From contig JAUPFP010000009.1 in assembly GCA_036925085.1 (NCBI GenBank), positions 464,501 to 528,500 on the forward strand: a stretch of 64,000 bases of DNA. Direction: 5' to 3'. Made by a program: the position numbers and the translations under genes. Positions 8,801 to 20,405 of this stretch are shown here, one piece after another (positions within the stretch are counted from its first letter, which is position 1; the number at the start of each line of letters is the position of its first letter). The stretch is from Brachycybe producta. Its lineage: Eukaryota > Arthropoda > Diplopoda > Playtdesmida > Andrognathidae. Under the pieces are notes generated by a model that ran no database searches, had not been told where the DNA came from, and saw only the letters and a list, made by a program, of their open reading frames with translations.

Positions 8801-10840
8801 TAGATACACCTGCAATCAGCTTGAAAGCCATGTGGCAGGGGGATTGCTCCCAATCATGAGTGATTGTCATTATTTAAAACGAAATTGAAATCGTCCTAAC
8901 AAAGAACTTCACAGGAAGAGAATTCCATAGTCTAACAACGTTAGGAATAAAAGACCAAAAATATGCATCAGTCCTAGCCATTATTTCTTTGAAAGTCTTT
9001 GAATGCCCAAATCTACCTTTACGAGGATTTCTAGTTAGTAAATCATTAAGCAGAGTAATGTTATCATCAGACAGCAAACATCCCAGAAGAGCGAGGCTTT
9101 GCTCATTTCTTCAGACTGCTAATGTTTCCCATTCTAGCTCTTGAAGCATAGATGATATGCTGTCAGTATATGCATACTGTCCCTTTACAAATCTTGCAGC
9201 CCTACGCTGCACCATTTCTATTTCTTGTTTTAGGTTATTTCTAAATGGGCTCCAAATTGGGGAACAATATTCTAAGATAGGTCTAACTAGGGTAAAGTAG
9301 CAGACCATGTTTAAGGGTGCATTGGAAAACCGAAGCCTTTGATTAGCTTTCGCAACTGAATTTAAAATTTAAAAATTGGGCAAATATTTGCTTGCCTTCA
9401 TGCCATAGGCAGTATGCCGCTATGAAGGGAATCTTGGAAAAGTTTACTTAAAAAAGGGCTAACTTCTGTGGCCATCTCCTTTAGCAAACGTGGCGAAATT
9501 TCATTTGGACCAGCAGATTTATTAACATCTAGATTATAAAGCAAATTTTGTAATCCAGTGGAGTTTATAATTATGTGAGGCATGACATAAGATAAGGTGC
9601 CAAGTTGAGGTTCCTCATCGCCATTATTAGCATGAAAGACACTTTGGAAATAGTCATTAAGTGTGTTTGCAATAACCTGCTTGCTTGTACAGACATCACC
9701 AAGTGGTGTTATAATGGAAGTTATATTATTTGGAATTTTGTTGAGAGATTTTACTTATTTCCAGAACAACTTGGGATTTTTATGGAGTGATACCCCTAAG
9801 ACATTATTAGTGAAGTTGAAGTGTTCCTTTTTAAGCAAATTTTTCACAAGATGTCGCTGGGAATTAAATTGCAATTTAGTAGTGTCATCCATGTTCATCT
9901 TCATTTTAGATCTAAATTTGCGTTGTTTACGAAGGGCGCGGCGTATCTCAGTGGTGTACCAAATTGGTTCTATGCTTGATTTTACATTTTTGCATGGGAT
10001 GAATTTATTTATGCCATCAAAAATGACATTAACAAACAGTGACCACTGTTGGTTTACGTTTTTTGGTAGTCCACTTTTATTGTTCAGTTCATCTGTTACA
10101 AAAAGCTTAAAATTAGCCCAATCAGCTTTATTATACTGAAGGACTTTTCGGGGAGCTGATTGGAGTTTTTCAAATTGGGTGACAAATTCTAAGTATTCTA
10201 AGTTTGTGATCGGTTATGCCATCAGCAATTTCAATTGATTTGACATTTTCTGGGGTGTTCATAAAAACTAGATCTAGAATATTAGCTGTTGTATTGGTGC
10301 AGCGTGTAGGAGTTTGCACTAGTTGATCCAGGGAATATGTGCATACACTGTCAAGCAGTATATCTATTAATTAATTGCTAGGGGAGTCAACAGTATAATT
10401 TTTCCAATTTATTCCAGGAAGGATAAAATCCCCACCAATGATAACTGATGCATGTTTGTGGGTAGAATCTAAACATTTTCTAAATTGGAGTAATTCCTCC
10501 TCGTCATTTGAAGATTGGTGATAGAATGAAAATAAGAAAATTTTACTTGTATTATGAAGTGAGATGCTACAACAAACTGCCTCACAATGACCTTCATAAT
10601 GGAATTCTCTTTTTGATGTTAGGTTTTCATTGATAGCAAGTAATACACCTACACCTTTGGTTAAGTTACGATCTTTTCAGAATATGTTAAACTGTTGGGG
10701 GAAAACTTCAGCGATGGTACAGCTTCAGTTAGCCATGATTCACTACCAAACATAATGTCGGGGTTATAGCTTTCTATGGCTAAACTGAATTACTTTATTT
10801 TTTATACTTCTGCAATTTATTTATTTATAGGCTTGTTTTT
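8800..10840 (-). mobile_element. CR1/Jockey-like LINE, internally deleted
   Basis: Minus-strand order is as follows. An AP-endonuclease motif IIGGDFILPGINW lies at about 10390-10445, where the usual Asn of GDFN is Ile. The N-terminal RT fingers (KSAGPNEISPRLLKEMATEV) are at 9398-9583. The C-terminal post-RT region (RPILEYCSPIWSPF, RRAARFVKGQY) is at 8874-9308. Only about 90 bp separate the RT start from the C-terminal part, so the catalytic FADD core is deleted. The 3' tail is AATTGAAT-like at about 8797. The insertion lies inside the Gypsy-1 LTR. It is immobile and defective. Confidence 0.7.
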
Positions 10841-10849
10841 TGTTGTTCA

Positions 10850-11151
10850 GAGAAACTGTCTTAGAAGAAATTTACCGTTAGTATACCGGTAGCATGGTGG
10901 TTTACCATGCACGACTGGTAGAACACGGTAAAAAGGTAACTTTACCGTTATTAGACGGTGGATTGCGGACTTTTGCCAGTATATCTCTAGGAGAAATACG
11001 GTAAAAGGGGCTCCAACCATAATTCTAACCGTGGGACACGGACTTTTGTCCGTGAAACCGTGGTTGTTTACGGTTCTACCGTTGTTTGACGGTCTTTTAT
11101 GGACTTTTGTCCGTGAAATCACCGAATTTCACCGGTAGGGTCCCCATTACA
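10850..11151 (+). mobile_element. Gypsy-1 5' LTR, R/U5 part, and primer-binding site
   Basis: This stretch has ACGGTAAAAGG-type and GGACTTTTGTCC hairpin units related to the 70-bp repeats of the neighbouring LTR. It ends CCATTACA at 11151. The next bases are AT, then TGGTGGCCATTTCTGCC from 11154. That is the expected place and TGG start of a tRNA primer-binding site, but I cannot name the tRNA. Continuity with 8597-8800 is inferred from LTR order. Confidence 0.55.
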
Positions 11152-11199
11152 ATTGGTGGCCATTTCTGCCCGTGTTTGCACGGTGGAAATTGGCCAAGA

Positions 11200-12795
11200 C
11201 CCCGTTTCTCCGATGACTGGTCGGAGAAGCGGTGTAATGGAGGGATTGGAGTTGTGTTACCGTACCATCGGCCGTGGTATTCTGCCGGAGGGGCAGCAAC
11301 TGGCTGAGGTTGCTGTCGGCAGGAACGGGAACGGTCGTTCCGTGGAGGAAGGTGCCGTAGGGGGTGTCATTATGGACTGACCTCCGTATGGTGACTTTGT
11401 AACGATGCAGTCGCACTGTGGAGGCATTGTCACCAGCGGAGCACCGTTGGACAGTGTTGAAGAGGTTGCGAGGAGCCCGCCAGATATGGGCATGTGATGT
11501 TGGCCGGAGTCCTAACCTCCACTGCCACCGGTCCGGTTGGACACAGTGGAAGACTTAAGTGAGTCGGTGGATACTCTGACGGGTACTCTGCAGGGCACGG
11601 CATCATTTTTGGCATTGATATCCGAAGAACAACTTCTAGCAGTTGCCAGGGGAATTGATGTCCTGCGGTTGCAGGGACATCTGCTCCAGGGGATCCAAGA
11701 GATCCGGGAAGAGCAACCGCAGTTCACACCATCGCCCGTGCACCGGAGGGGTGTATGGAGAGGGGCCACCGGTTTCAACCGGGCAGATACCTCCAGGAGG
11801 AACTTGGACCACTAATGTGGGAGTTGGTCAGGGAGTTCCTCCGGCTGCTCAGCGACCGAGGGTCCACTTGGTGGAATCCACAAATGCTCTGCCTTATGCT
11901 GGCACCACGGCGGGTAAGTACCGTGCCGTGGATGCCTGCTCCGGCCATCCCGTCGGAAATCCAGGCATTTGGGTTTTTTATCCCGGTCCTCTCCTTCATA
12001 CGGTATGGTGGATGAGAGGACATGATGCCTTTTCTCCGGCAGTTTGAAGCCAAAGCTCGGGCTCAGCGCTGGACGAATGAGGCCAGATGCAGCTACTTAA
12101 CGTAACTGCTAGATGGTCAGGCCGAAAAATACTACGCCAGTTTGGTGGAGTTCGAGCCAAACCTGAACTGGCCGGAGCAGAGGCAGACAATGTTTCAGCA
12201 CTTCAGAACCAAGAATCAGGCTCAGGCCTCTTGTCGACTCCTCCGGTTCAAGAAACTGCACCCGGTGATCCTCAGACCTCTCTGGAGATCAAGGGGCAAG
12301 ATGGTAAGGGACTTTACTGATGAGGCAATGTTGGTCGAGGCCGACATGCTAACGGCGGGAGTTACCTGCCCGTACTTTGACGGTACCGGAGACCAAGACT
12401 ATGGTCAAGGCCTCTGGTGCTGTGGCAATTCCCAAGGGCTCTGCTACGTCTTATTCCAACCCTTCGGGTGCGAAGGTGGCGACACCGTCCAAATCAAACG
12501 GAGCTACTGCCAAGACCGGAGGAAGAGTAAAAAGATGAATCGGCAGAGCCAGAGTGGAAATAAGTCCACGGCAGCCCCGTCTGGGTCTGGCCAAACGGCT
12601 GGTGGAGGTTCTACTTATAGGCAACCAGGTCCCTGCTTTTGGTGTAACCAGATGGGTCACCTTAAGAAGGACTGTTCGAAGGCGGTACTGCCCAAGAACA
12701 GGTTGACCAAGTATCACCGGGCGAAAAGCCAGGTGGTGCGGTACTTGCCGGGTCTAGCACCCATGGTACTGCAGGGCCGTATCTGTCTACCGTGA
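11200..12795 (+). pseudogene. gag: Gypsy-1 gag
   Basis: Gag would form the virus-like particle and bind element RNA. It is spread over several frames. A start near 11232 gives MEGLELCYRTIGRG. A segment at about 11537-11815 contains MDTVEDLSESVDTL and DVLRLQGHLLQGIQEIREEQ. A C-terminal segment at 12142-12795 carries a nucleocapsid knuckle, CFWCNQMGHLKKDC (C-x2-C-x4-H-x4-C), at about 12633-12675, flanked by Lys- and Gln-rich sequence. At least two frameshifts break it. It follows the LTR and PBS directly and precedes the protease, as expected for Ty3/Gypsy. Confidence 0.65.
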
Positions 12796-13274
12796 TCGAT
12801 GGACTGATGTTCTATCTACCTGTGGCCAGGAACGATGGTGCGCCCTCGTCAAACCGGCACTGGTCGCTGCAGAACTGAGCTGCAATCACCCGGGATTGCT
12901 TAAAAACTCGAAGTGAGGAAAGGACATACCTTCGGGCGGTGTCCAAGTATGTGAATATCCTGCTGAAAGAAGGGGTGCCTCTGGCGAGATCTGCAGACCC
13001 GGAAATTACCCATTGGGTTTCCGAAGCCATGCCCCACTTTGGAAGCTGCGCTTGCCCAGCTGGAGAGCTGGGTGGCATGTTGGTTCCCTATTTGTAGGGG
13101 AGAAGGTCCAGACAGTATGGACATTGCGAGGGCTTCAGGCATTGGTGTGCCCATGCTGTTGCATGGTCTCCTGATTTGGAGACTGGTATCCAGACCCCCG
13201 AGCATCCGGTACGACCGTCCTTTACGGACGGGAAGGCGGATGAGGCTCGGAAAAGCAGTGTCAGGCAATGACAG

Positions 13275-13640
13275 TTGCCCTTACCTGAATTGCAGAGCCA
13301 TGCTTATTTGCGAGGAGCACCACATGTTCTGGTGGTGATGAACTATCGGCTGGTTGAGGCGATCGTCAACACCGGGGCTGAGGTATCAGTCATGAGCATG
13401 TCGGTGGCACAGGAGATGGGGTTACCGGTGCAGGAGGTTAACCTCCCCTCATGCCTGACGGGCATGGGCAGGTACTCCATCATGATAGAAGGAGTCATGT
13501 ACGTGGACATCACCCATCTTCTCCTCATGGAAAAAGAAGGAAAAGCCATTATAGGTGTTGACCTGGCTTCTCGGTTTGGGCTGAAGGTGGACGTGAGCCG
13601 GAAGATTTACAACCAGATGCTCTTCATGCCGCACTGGCCG
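13275..13640 (+). pseudogene. Gypsy-1 retropepsin (active-site Asp replaced)
   Basis: The frame contains LVEAIVNTGAEVSVMSMSVA, which aligns with the DTGA active-site loop of retroviral-type aspartic proteases. It is followed by the expected IIGVDLASRFGLKVD segment, equivalent to the I-[LI]-G-x-D strand. The catalytic Asp is Asn here (codon AAC). That should abolish activity and agrees with the other damage to this copy. The enzyme would normally mature Gag-Pol. Confidence 0.7.
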
Positions 13641-14221
13641 ATCAGGTTTTGCAGAGTACTTCGGAAAGATTACAACTTCCGAACTTGTTCGAGGCGTTGG
13701 CGAAGCTTCACGATTCTGTGGAGCCTCGTAAAGCCTTAGGTGGAAGTGGTCTGTTGGCGGTGGCAGGTATTGCCGAGGCCACAGAGGAAGGCACTTATGA
13801 TATATGGCTTGAGAACATTGCTGACATACCCATTGCACTGGAAACAGAGCGAGGGTGTCACGACAGCTCAAGCTCTAAAGGTAGCCCTTGTGGGGGGCCT
13901 GGACAGTCCGTCTTAGTTGAGAGGGGGAAACCCCACCCATGGTGATTGCCGGACAGAGGAGCTTCCGGATAAGTTGAGAGGGACGACCGGTAAAAACCGC
14001 CGGGTCCTCAACTTGGAAGTGGGTCCTACTCTCGAATAGTGCCTTAAAATCGGACCTAGCCTGAAGAGGCGGCACAACTTCGAAAGTTCCTGCTGGAACA
14101 CAGTGATCATTTCGCATTCAATTACACAGAGCTGGGGGAAACCCCACTCGTCGAACATACGATTGATACTGGTAGGTTACCTCCGGTGCGGGGGAATTGC
14201 GAAGAACCGCTCCAGTAGCAT

Positions 14222-14779
14222 GTGCAATCGAGAGAAGAGGTAGCGAAGATGTTGGATGCAGGGGTAATCCAACCTTCGCATAGTCCTAATGCAAGCCCTA
14301 TCTTACTTGTTCGCAAGAAAGATGGTGGCTTTCGTTTCTGTGTGGACTATCGGAAACTGAACACCCAGGATCAGTACCCATTACCTCGCATCGATGATGT
14401 CCTCGATTATCTTGCCAGAGCGAAGTATTTTGCAACCCTGGACCTTGCTAGTGGGTACTGGCAGGTCAGGATAGCAGAGCAAGACATTGAGAAAACAGCA
14501 TTCATTTGCTCTCAAGGTCTGTTTGAGTTTCAGAAAATGCTTTTCAGACTCTGTAATGCTCCAGCCACTATGCAAAGGGCGTTAGACCTCTTGTTGGCGG
14601 GACATAAGTGGGACAGCTGCTTGGTGTACCTGGATGATATTATCGTCTTTGGGAACACCTTTGAGCAGTTTCTCGACCACTTAGGTACTGTCCTAGGACT
14701 TATGAGAGGCGGAGCTGAAACTCCAGCCAAAGAAGTTTCTTCGGATTTGACAAGGTCAAATATCTCGGTCATGTTTTAA
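14222..14779 (+). pseudogene. pol: Gypsy-1 reverse transcriptase
   Basis: The family motifs appear in order: MLDAGVIQPSHSPNASPILL, KKDGGFRFCVDYRKLN, YPLPRIDDVLDYL, FATLDLASGYWQV, EKTAFICSQGLFEF, NAPATMQRALD and the catalytic YLDDIIVF (Y-L-D-D at 14627-14638). This is the Ty3/Gypsy RT pattern. The frame is lost after LGLMRGG near 14705 and resumes in another frame at about 14800 with the RNase H domain, so the polyprotein is broken by a frameshift. The RT core itself is open for 186 codons. Confidence 0.85.
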
Positions 14780-14802
14780 GTGCTGAGGGAGTTGCTCTGG
14801 AC

Positions 14803-15459
14803 TTGGGACTCATAAGAGAAGTTGAAGAGTTCGATGTCCCTACAACAGTAACCGCCGTCCGAAGTTTTCTCGGACTGGCCGGCTACTACCATAGGTTCAG
14901 TAAGGACTTTGCCAAGGTCGCACGGCCACTGCATGACCTGACTAGAAAGGAGGCATCCTTTGACTGGTCAGAGCAGTGTGGTCTAGCATTTGCGCGGTTA
15001 AAGGCATTTTTAATCGAAGCACCGGTGCTCACCATGTATGATCCACATGGTGACGTGTTAATTCACACCGATGCGAGTGGGTACGGTCTAGGTGTCGTAG
15101 TATACAAGAAGTTACCTGAGGACAAGGCTCTTAAGGTTCTGGCCTATGCTAGCCGTCTCATGAAGAGACCGGAAACACGGTATTCTGTCTTTGCCGTGGA
15201 TAAATTCCGACCTTACATCTTTAACCAGGACTTTGTGATCGTAACTGATCATGCTCTATGTCATCTGCAGACCACCAAAAACTTGCAAGGCAGGTTGCAG
15301 GAGTACCGGTACAAAATTCAGTTTAAGGGGAAACTTCATGAGGATGTTCCGAGGTCGTGTCAAGCCTTTTGCTTGCGGAAGTTAAATGATAGCTCTGAAG
15401 CTGGTCCCTTCAGAGTGTACAAGAATACCAATGGTTGCGTACTCGTTTCTACTGGTTAG
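14803..15459 (+). pseudogene. pol: Gypsy-1 RNase H
   Basis: The sequence has FLGLAGYYHRFSKDFAKVAR, HDLTRKEASFDWSEQC, VLIHTDASGYGLGVVVYKKL and FVIVTDHALCHLQTTKNLQ. The TDAS and TDH aspartates are present, as is a Glu in the RPETRYSVFA segment. It follows the RT by a frameshift and leads into integrase, whose N-terminal part begins at the distal end of this frame and continues in the next. Confidence 0.8.
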
Positions 15460-16367
15460 GTATGAAACGTGACACGGAGTATGTTAAGTCATGCTTAGTG
15501 TGTCCGAAAGTACGACAGTTCACAAGAGCTCAAGGATTCTTGCAACCAATAGTTCCAAAGTACCCAGTTCTTGCCTGGGAAATGGACTTCGTGGGCCGTT
15601 TCCTGCATCTGTGGGTGGAGTCACCTATGTCTTGATCAGGGTAGATGCGTGGCTAAGGCAGTACAAAGGGCTATGGCCGCTTGTGTTGTCAAGTTTCTGA
15701 AAGATAAGATCTTCTCGGTGTATGGCACACCGACTACTCTCATCTCGGATCGTGGGTCCCAGTTATGTAGCAAGGTTTTGCGAAAGTTCAGGGAGCACTA
15801 TAATATAGCACAGCACTTCACGACAACGTACCATCTGCAAGCTAATGGGCTTACAGAGCGTACAAACAAAACAGTAATGGAAACCATTAAGCATTACCTT
15901 GAACCCCTCAAGAACCAATGTGATTGGTGGGCAAAATTGCAGCCTGCCGTGTGAGCCTACAAGCTCAGCCAAGCCAAGAAGTGGAACTTTGCGTACAAGG
16001 CTGAACTGGCACAGTGGTCCGGCAGGTTTCCGACCTAGTCTACGAGGTAGAATTCGTAGATGGGTATGGTCGGAAGGTGCCGGACCGGTTTCATGTTGAT
16101 AACTTGAAGCCGTATGTTCCCACATGTGGAGTTCGTGATGAAGATGGCCTAAGAGGCTCTGACACCTCTTCGAACTCCAGTGAGACCAGTGAAGCCGAGG
16201 CCGAGACTGATGGAAGTGAGAGGATGCCCGATGTCACTCCAGGAACCTCCAGTCAGCCCTTCTTGGCTGGTGAGTCTACCGACTCTGAGGCAGAGGAAGC
16301 CCCTCAGCCCCGGTATAACCTCCACCCGAAGAAACTGAATATATGTTATATATATATGATATATTGA
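15435..16367 (+). pseudogene. pol: Gypsy-1 integrase
   Basis: The CC half of the zinc-binding region (SCLVCPKV) is followed by WEMDFVGRF with the first catalytic Asp. A frame change follows near 15630. Then comes ISDRGSQLCSKVLRKF with the second Asp and ANGLTERTNKTVMETIKHYL with the Glu, so D, D and E are all present but in different frames. A C-terminal segment at 16014-16367 carries RFHVDNLKPYVPT and ends RYNLHPKKLN, typical of Gypsy integrase tails. The HH half of the zinc site is not seen. The 3' LTR is missing: the copy ends in an AT microsatellite where Gypsy-2 begins. Confidence 0.75.
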
Positions 16368-17063
16368 AACGATACATCCAGGAGCGATCCTGGCTCGCTT
16401 AGTTTTTTTATTGGATCGTTTGTTTACTTTTAGAGTGGCCTGGAACTTTGTCAACCCTCTGTACTCACGTACAGAGGATTGACCCAGTTCCATCAGCTGA
16501 TGACGATGCCAATATCCTGTCTTGGGTCTTGTGTCCCCTTTTTCTCCCAGTCCCACCCCTTAATACAAAGAGATCGGTTTGATAAGCCTCAGCATTAAGT
16601 CAATGGGGTTGTATTTTTCTGGAAATATTGGTTTTAAATAGAATGAGTCACATCTCTATATTTTGGTGACCACTGGTCAATCATATTAATTGGCCAGTTT
16701 GGTTTTGATTTTGATTTTGCCCAATCAGAGAATACTGAGAAAGTGTTCTCAGTATCCTCTTTTTGGGTATAAATAGCCGTGTATTTTGATGTAATTCAGA
16801 GATTCTGTAGATAGAGAATCTAAGCCCGATTTGGGATAAACCTCAATGAGAAATGTAAATAAACTGTTATACTTAAAGCAGTTGTCAAGTTATTTTTATC
16901 TTTTAAAATGAAACGAAGGACTTCAACATTTTGTCATCTAGCACTATCAACCCAGGTGTACACCTGGTTCTCCAGCACTAGGAGTGCCTGAGGAGTGGCA
17001 GACAACAACAGATCCTTAAAACTGTAAAGGTTCTTGAAAGAGGAACTTGTGAGGAAACGTATG
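16365..17063 (+). mobile_element. Gypsy-2 5' LTR (3' end truncated)
   Basis: It starts TGAAACGATACATCCAGGAG and is nearly the same as 22479-23235. It contains CCAGGAGCGATCCTGG, CCTCTGTAC-N4-GTACAGAGG, and a palindrome (16732-16755) 12 bp before TATAAATA (16768-16775). Relative to the 3' LTR it lacks about 45 bp near 16975. It diverges after GAGGAAACGTATGGGA, so the final U5 bases and the primer-binding site are lost. It sits in a TA-rich microsatellite. Confidence 0.8.
16732..16775 (+). promoter_or_regulatory. Palindrome plus TATA box, Gypsy-2 LTR family
   Basis: ATACTGAGAA-agtg-TTCTCAGTAT occupies 16732-16755 and TATAAATA follows at 16768. The same arrangement is present at 22837-22880 and 27602-27645. 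Confidence 0.7.
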
Positions 17064-17070
17064 GGAAACA

Positions 17071-17973
17071 TTGACGTCAGAAATGACCAGTCTACAGAAA
17101 CTACTCAAGGACTTGAGGGATCTCGAGAGACTGAGGGAAGAAAAACGCCGAAAGAAGACTGCCGCATTGAAGAAGATCGTAAAGAGGCAACGTGCTCAAC
17201 TGGAGGAGGCCAAGGAAGAAACCGAAGTACTCCCACCAACTCCTGTTGCTGTCAAGCCTGAGGTACAGTCCAACGATGGAAGCAAGACGCCAGAAGACGC
17301 CACCATTGCCGACATCATTGTTAAACTGTCCAAGGAAAAACAAGATGAATTGGTTCGTCAAAGTTTGGGCGACGAACGAAGCGAGAAAAGAGGGGTCGAT
17401 CAACACGAAATTGGAATCGATCGAACCCGGGCGAAAGCACAGTTCAGATGAAACTCAGAGGAATTCGTTACATCCACTGCAATGATTCCCGAAATACGAA
17501 GGCGACGAGAACATCCTCCTTTACGTGGAAGAATTCAAAGACATCGCAACCGCACATGACTGGAACTCCCTGCAGCGATGCAGACACTTCGCAGGGCTCT
17601 TAAGGAAGCGTGCAATAAAATGGCTTGCACACTTCCGCTCTGCTTGTGAGGAACAAGAGATTACGTGCGCGGCCATGAAGGAAGGAATCATTGCTGAATT
17701 CCTCCCGCCTGACCAGAAGGTCCGCATGAGTCGAGAATTGGTGGAAAATACGCCGAGATGTATCGAAGAATTCATCCACATGATGACGAATCGCTGCTGA
17801 TAGCTACGCTCCGAAAGAGTCTGCTACCAGCCCTGAGAAAACATCTGTATGGAGCACCAAAAGACCATTTCCATGAGTTCGTGCACTTCAGTACTCAAAC
17901 TGAAGAGGAACTGGTGGATGAGAAAGTTGGTTTACAAAACATCGGCTGGGACTACAACCAAAGGGGGCGTTAA
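17071..17973 (+). pseudogene. gag: Gypsy-2 gag
   Basis: The first segment (17071-17451) is a strongly charged coiled-coil-like stretch (LRDLERLREEKRRKK, KKIVKRQRAQLEEAKEE). A second segment (17525-17973, with a stop near 17800) contains EEFKDIATAHDWNSLQRC and WLAHFRSACEEQEITC. Then comes LLPALRKHLYGAPKDHFHEF. The second segment matches the Gypsy-3 gag at about 41200 (EEFEDIAIAHQWNSLQRC) and looks like a retrotransposon capsid domain. No CCHC knuckle is preserved. Frames are broken at least twice. Confidence 0.65.
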
Positions 17974-17999
17974 GCCAGCCGAATCAAGGAAGTCAACCA

Positions 18000-18600
18000 A
18001 AACAACAGTCAACCTAAAGCTTCAGGCGGACAAGACAAGACGTTGAACCCACCTGAAAAGGCTGACCAGGAATCAAAACAGACAAATCAGCATCAAAACA
18101 AGCAGAGAGCTCCTTGGAAAAATCAACACCAAGGGGGAAACCCGGAAAACCAAAGACTGAACAGAGAAGTGTTCCAACGGCAACATCGACTACTGTAAAC
18201 AGTATCGACGAACCGTTGGCAAGACGGCAACAAAACTTTCGAATACCGTTGAGGTTTACGAAACTCATACCTTGCCAAATGGGATGAAAATGGTGCCTGT
18301 TGACATAAATGGCATCACGCACTATTTTCATTTGGAGAATTTAACAGCAGAGGCTTTAAACTGCTAAGGGCGCCACTCAGCCCCAAAGTAGTGACGCCCG
18401 AAGTAGTTGTAAATGAGGAAAAAAAAACGATGTCATTTTGGAGAGTCTTCACGAGGTTCAGGCTGCTGATCAACTAGAGGAAGTTTCTGAGCAACCAAGG
18501 GTTATGTGCATCGATGTTTGACAGAGAGGAAACAAGGCGGAGTCCAATGGTCTGTCAGTGGAAACGGCAGCTAGAGACGTCCGAAAAATCCACAGGCCTG
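18000..18600 (+). other. Decayed gag-pol remainder of Gypsy-2
   Basis: Short broken segments follow gag. I see no RT, RNase H or integrase motif between gag and the repeat-bearing ORF. Most of pol is therefore absent from this copy, presumably by internal deletion. Confidence 0.4.
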
Positions 18601-18607
18601 TGACAAG

Positions 18608-19243
18608 ATGATCGACATATGGCGGAAGCAACAATACAAGAGTTGGGGAACAGCAGAACAACAAGAGCCAACAAGACTGACATCTGGAAAAGTTGCAGTT
18701 GGAATCCAAAGTCGTACCCTCCAAGGGGAAGGTCAACTAAAAAAACCACTGCAAAGTGGGAAAGCCAAGATGGATTTCGAGGTTAAACCCATGGTCAAGA
18801 AAATGCAGGTTGAAGAGAAATTCAGAGTAACTTCACCTGTGAAGAGTAACTTTGTTAGTGAGGGGTTTCAGACCATTTCTGGGAAAGGTCAGCAAACAAT
18901 GCCACTGCAAAGTGAGCACATCATGGCATCCAAGATGGACGTCATGCCAAAGCTCGGTGAAGAGCAGGTGATGGCGAAATTTGGAGTACCCATCTTTGTG
19001 GAACATGATCAGGTGATGGCGAAATTTGGAGTACCCATCCCTGTGGAACATGATCAGGTGATGGCGAAATTTGGAGTACCCATCCCTGTGGAGCCGGTGG
19101 TGGTGAAATCCAGAGTAACCACCCCTGTGAAAATTGGGAAACCTGTAACGGTGAAATTTGGAGTAACTGCCACTGGAAAAAAAGGAGTTTCAAGAAGAAA
19201 CCATGAATCTTCAAAGGAGAGGATTAAAATCAGTGAGGATTGA
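18608..19243 (+). CDS. Unrecognised repeat-bearing ORF in Gypsy-2
   Basis: This 211-codon open frame lies where pol would be expected. Its centre has three near-identical 15-residue units, QVMAKFGVPI-xVEHD (18965-19099, 45-bp period). Degenerate units extend on both sides (KSRVTTPVKIGKPV, VKFGVTATGKKG). It has no hydrophobic segment, signal peptide or enzyme motif and is Lys/Val-rich. It could be the C-terminal tail of pol or a cargo protein. I do not recognise a function, and expression is unproven. Confidence 0.4.
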   Translation: MIDIWRKQQYKSWGTAEQQEPTRLTSGKVAVGIQSRTLQGEGQLKKPLQSGKAKMDFEVKPMVKKMQVEEKFRVTSPVKSNFVSEGFQTISGKGQQTMPLQSEHIMASKMDVMPKLGEEQVMAKFGVPIFVEHDQVMAKFGVPIPVEHDQVMAKFGVPIPVEPVVVKSRVTTPVKIGKPVTVKFGVTATGKKGVSRRNHESSKERIKISED

Positions 19244-19540
19244 CCAGAATAATCCTCATGAAGATGGGAGTAAAGAAGACCTAACTGAAATCACTGTCAA
19301 CAAACAATCCAGTGAAATTTCAGAAGAAACTTCGGTGAAAAAGGAAAGAGAGAAAACACATGGGACGGCCAAAAATGTCTCTAAGAAACATCTAAAGCCC
19401 CCGTGTGCAAACACATGCAGGACCTGGAATAGATCATAAGAAACGTCATTCAAGAGTGGGGAAAAAAAATCCAGCATTAAAACCATCTTAAAAGATGAAT
19501 TAACATCTGAATTGGCGGTAGAAACGGCAAAAATTCAAAT

Positions 19541-20334
19541 TTGCCGCTACACGGAGCACCGCCTAGTGAGAGAAAAAGAGGAGAATTTTCTAAGGAGAAA
19601 AGCTCCTCCCACTTCCGGCCAGTGAGTCCCACAGGATCACGTGAGAAGACAACCGCCATTTTGGACGCCACTTTAAAAACAAATTCTGCGAATAGTCACG
19701 TTTTGGGTTTTTTGGAAAAAGAAAAATTGTCAGCGTCCAAAAAGGGAATATTCGAAAAGAGGATGGCCGAGTCTGCCAATAAAAGAATATCTGGAAGTGA
19801 GGAGATAGCAGAATTGGAGCTGTTTATGGATACCGGCGAAATGACGCCGGAGTGGTTAAAACTCCTGTTTGGAGAAGAGGACGATGACGCCAACGCAGCA
19901 GGGACCCCTCCCAGCAGCAATGCCGTGCCTTCGTCTCCTGTGAAGGAACCAGCTGCAGAATCTTCGAAAACGAAGAAAAGGAAGACGCCAGAGGGTGAGC
20001 AAATTAATTTCGTGCCTTTAATACATTCCCCTCCCGCGCATCGTAGAAGCATCAACCCAGAGCCAGACATCGTATATGATGGACCCGCAAGGGACCCCAT
20101 GCTGCAGTTCCCAAGACCCCCTGAGAAGACGGATACTCCTCCGGGTAGTCTCTTGGATGGACACGCACGAAAGGTGAAAAAAATGCTGACAAGAAAGCCA
20201 TGAAAGACTTGATCAATGGCCAGAATCGGAAGTTGGCAGCTCGAGGGCGATCTCCGATAAGAGTTCCGGAGGTAGGAGAGGCTTTACCGAAAAGAAAATC
20301 GTCGAGGGAGGTCTCTCCGTCCAACAGCTAGGTC
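19541..20334 (+). pseudogene. Accessory ORF-A of Gypsy-2 (unknown function)
   Basis: From about 19763 the protein reads MAESANKRISGSEE, then an acidic LLFGEEDDD segment, SSNAVPSSPVKE, KTKKRK, INFVPLIHSPP, PDIVYDGPARDPMLQFPRP and TPPGSLLDG. The same ordered motifs occur at 49130-49642 (minus strand). A more decayed set is at about 36340-37000 (minus strand). Relative to the 49-kb copy this one has lost one G near 20170, so the tail (INGQNRKLAARGRSPI) is in the next frame and ends at about 20328. The protein is disordered-looking, with a basic centre, no membrane segment and no zinc motif. It occupies the env-like position but does not resemble an envelope. I do not recognise it. Confidence 0.6.
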
Positions 20335-20405
20335 ACCGTGGACCAGCCAATCGTCCGTGGGTACGTGTTCATCGGCCTAATAAACCTCTTAACTTACCCA
20401 CAGCA

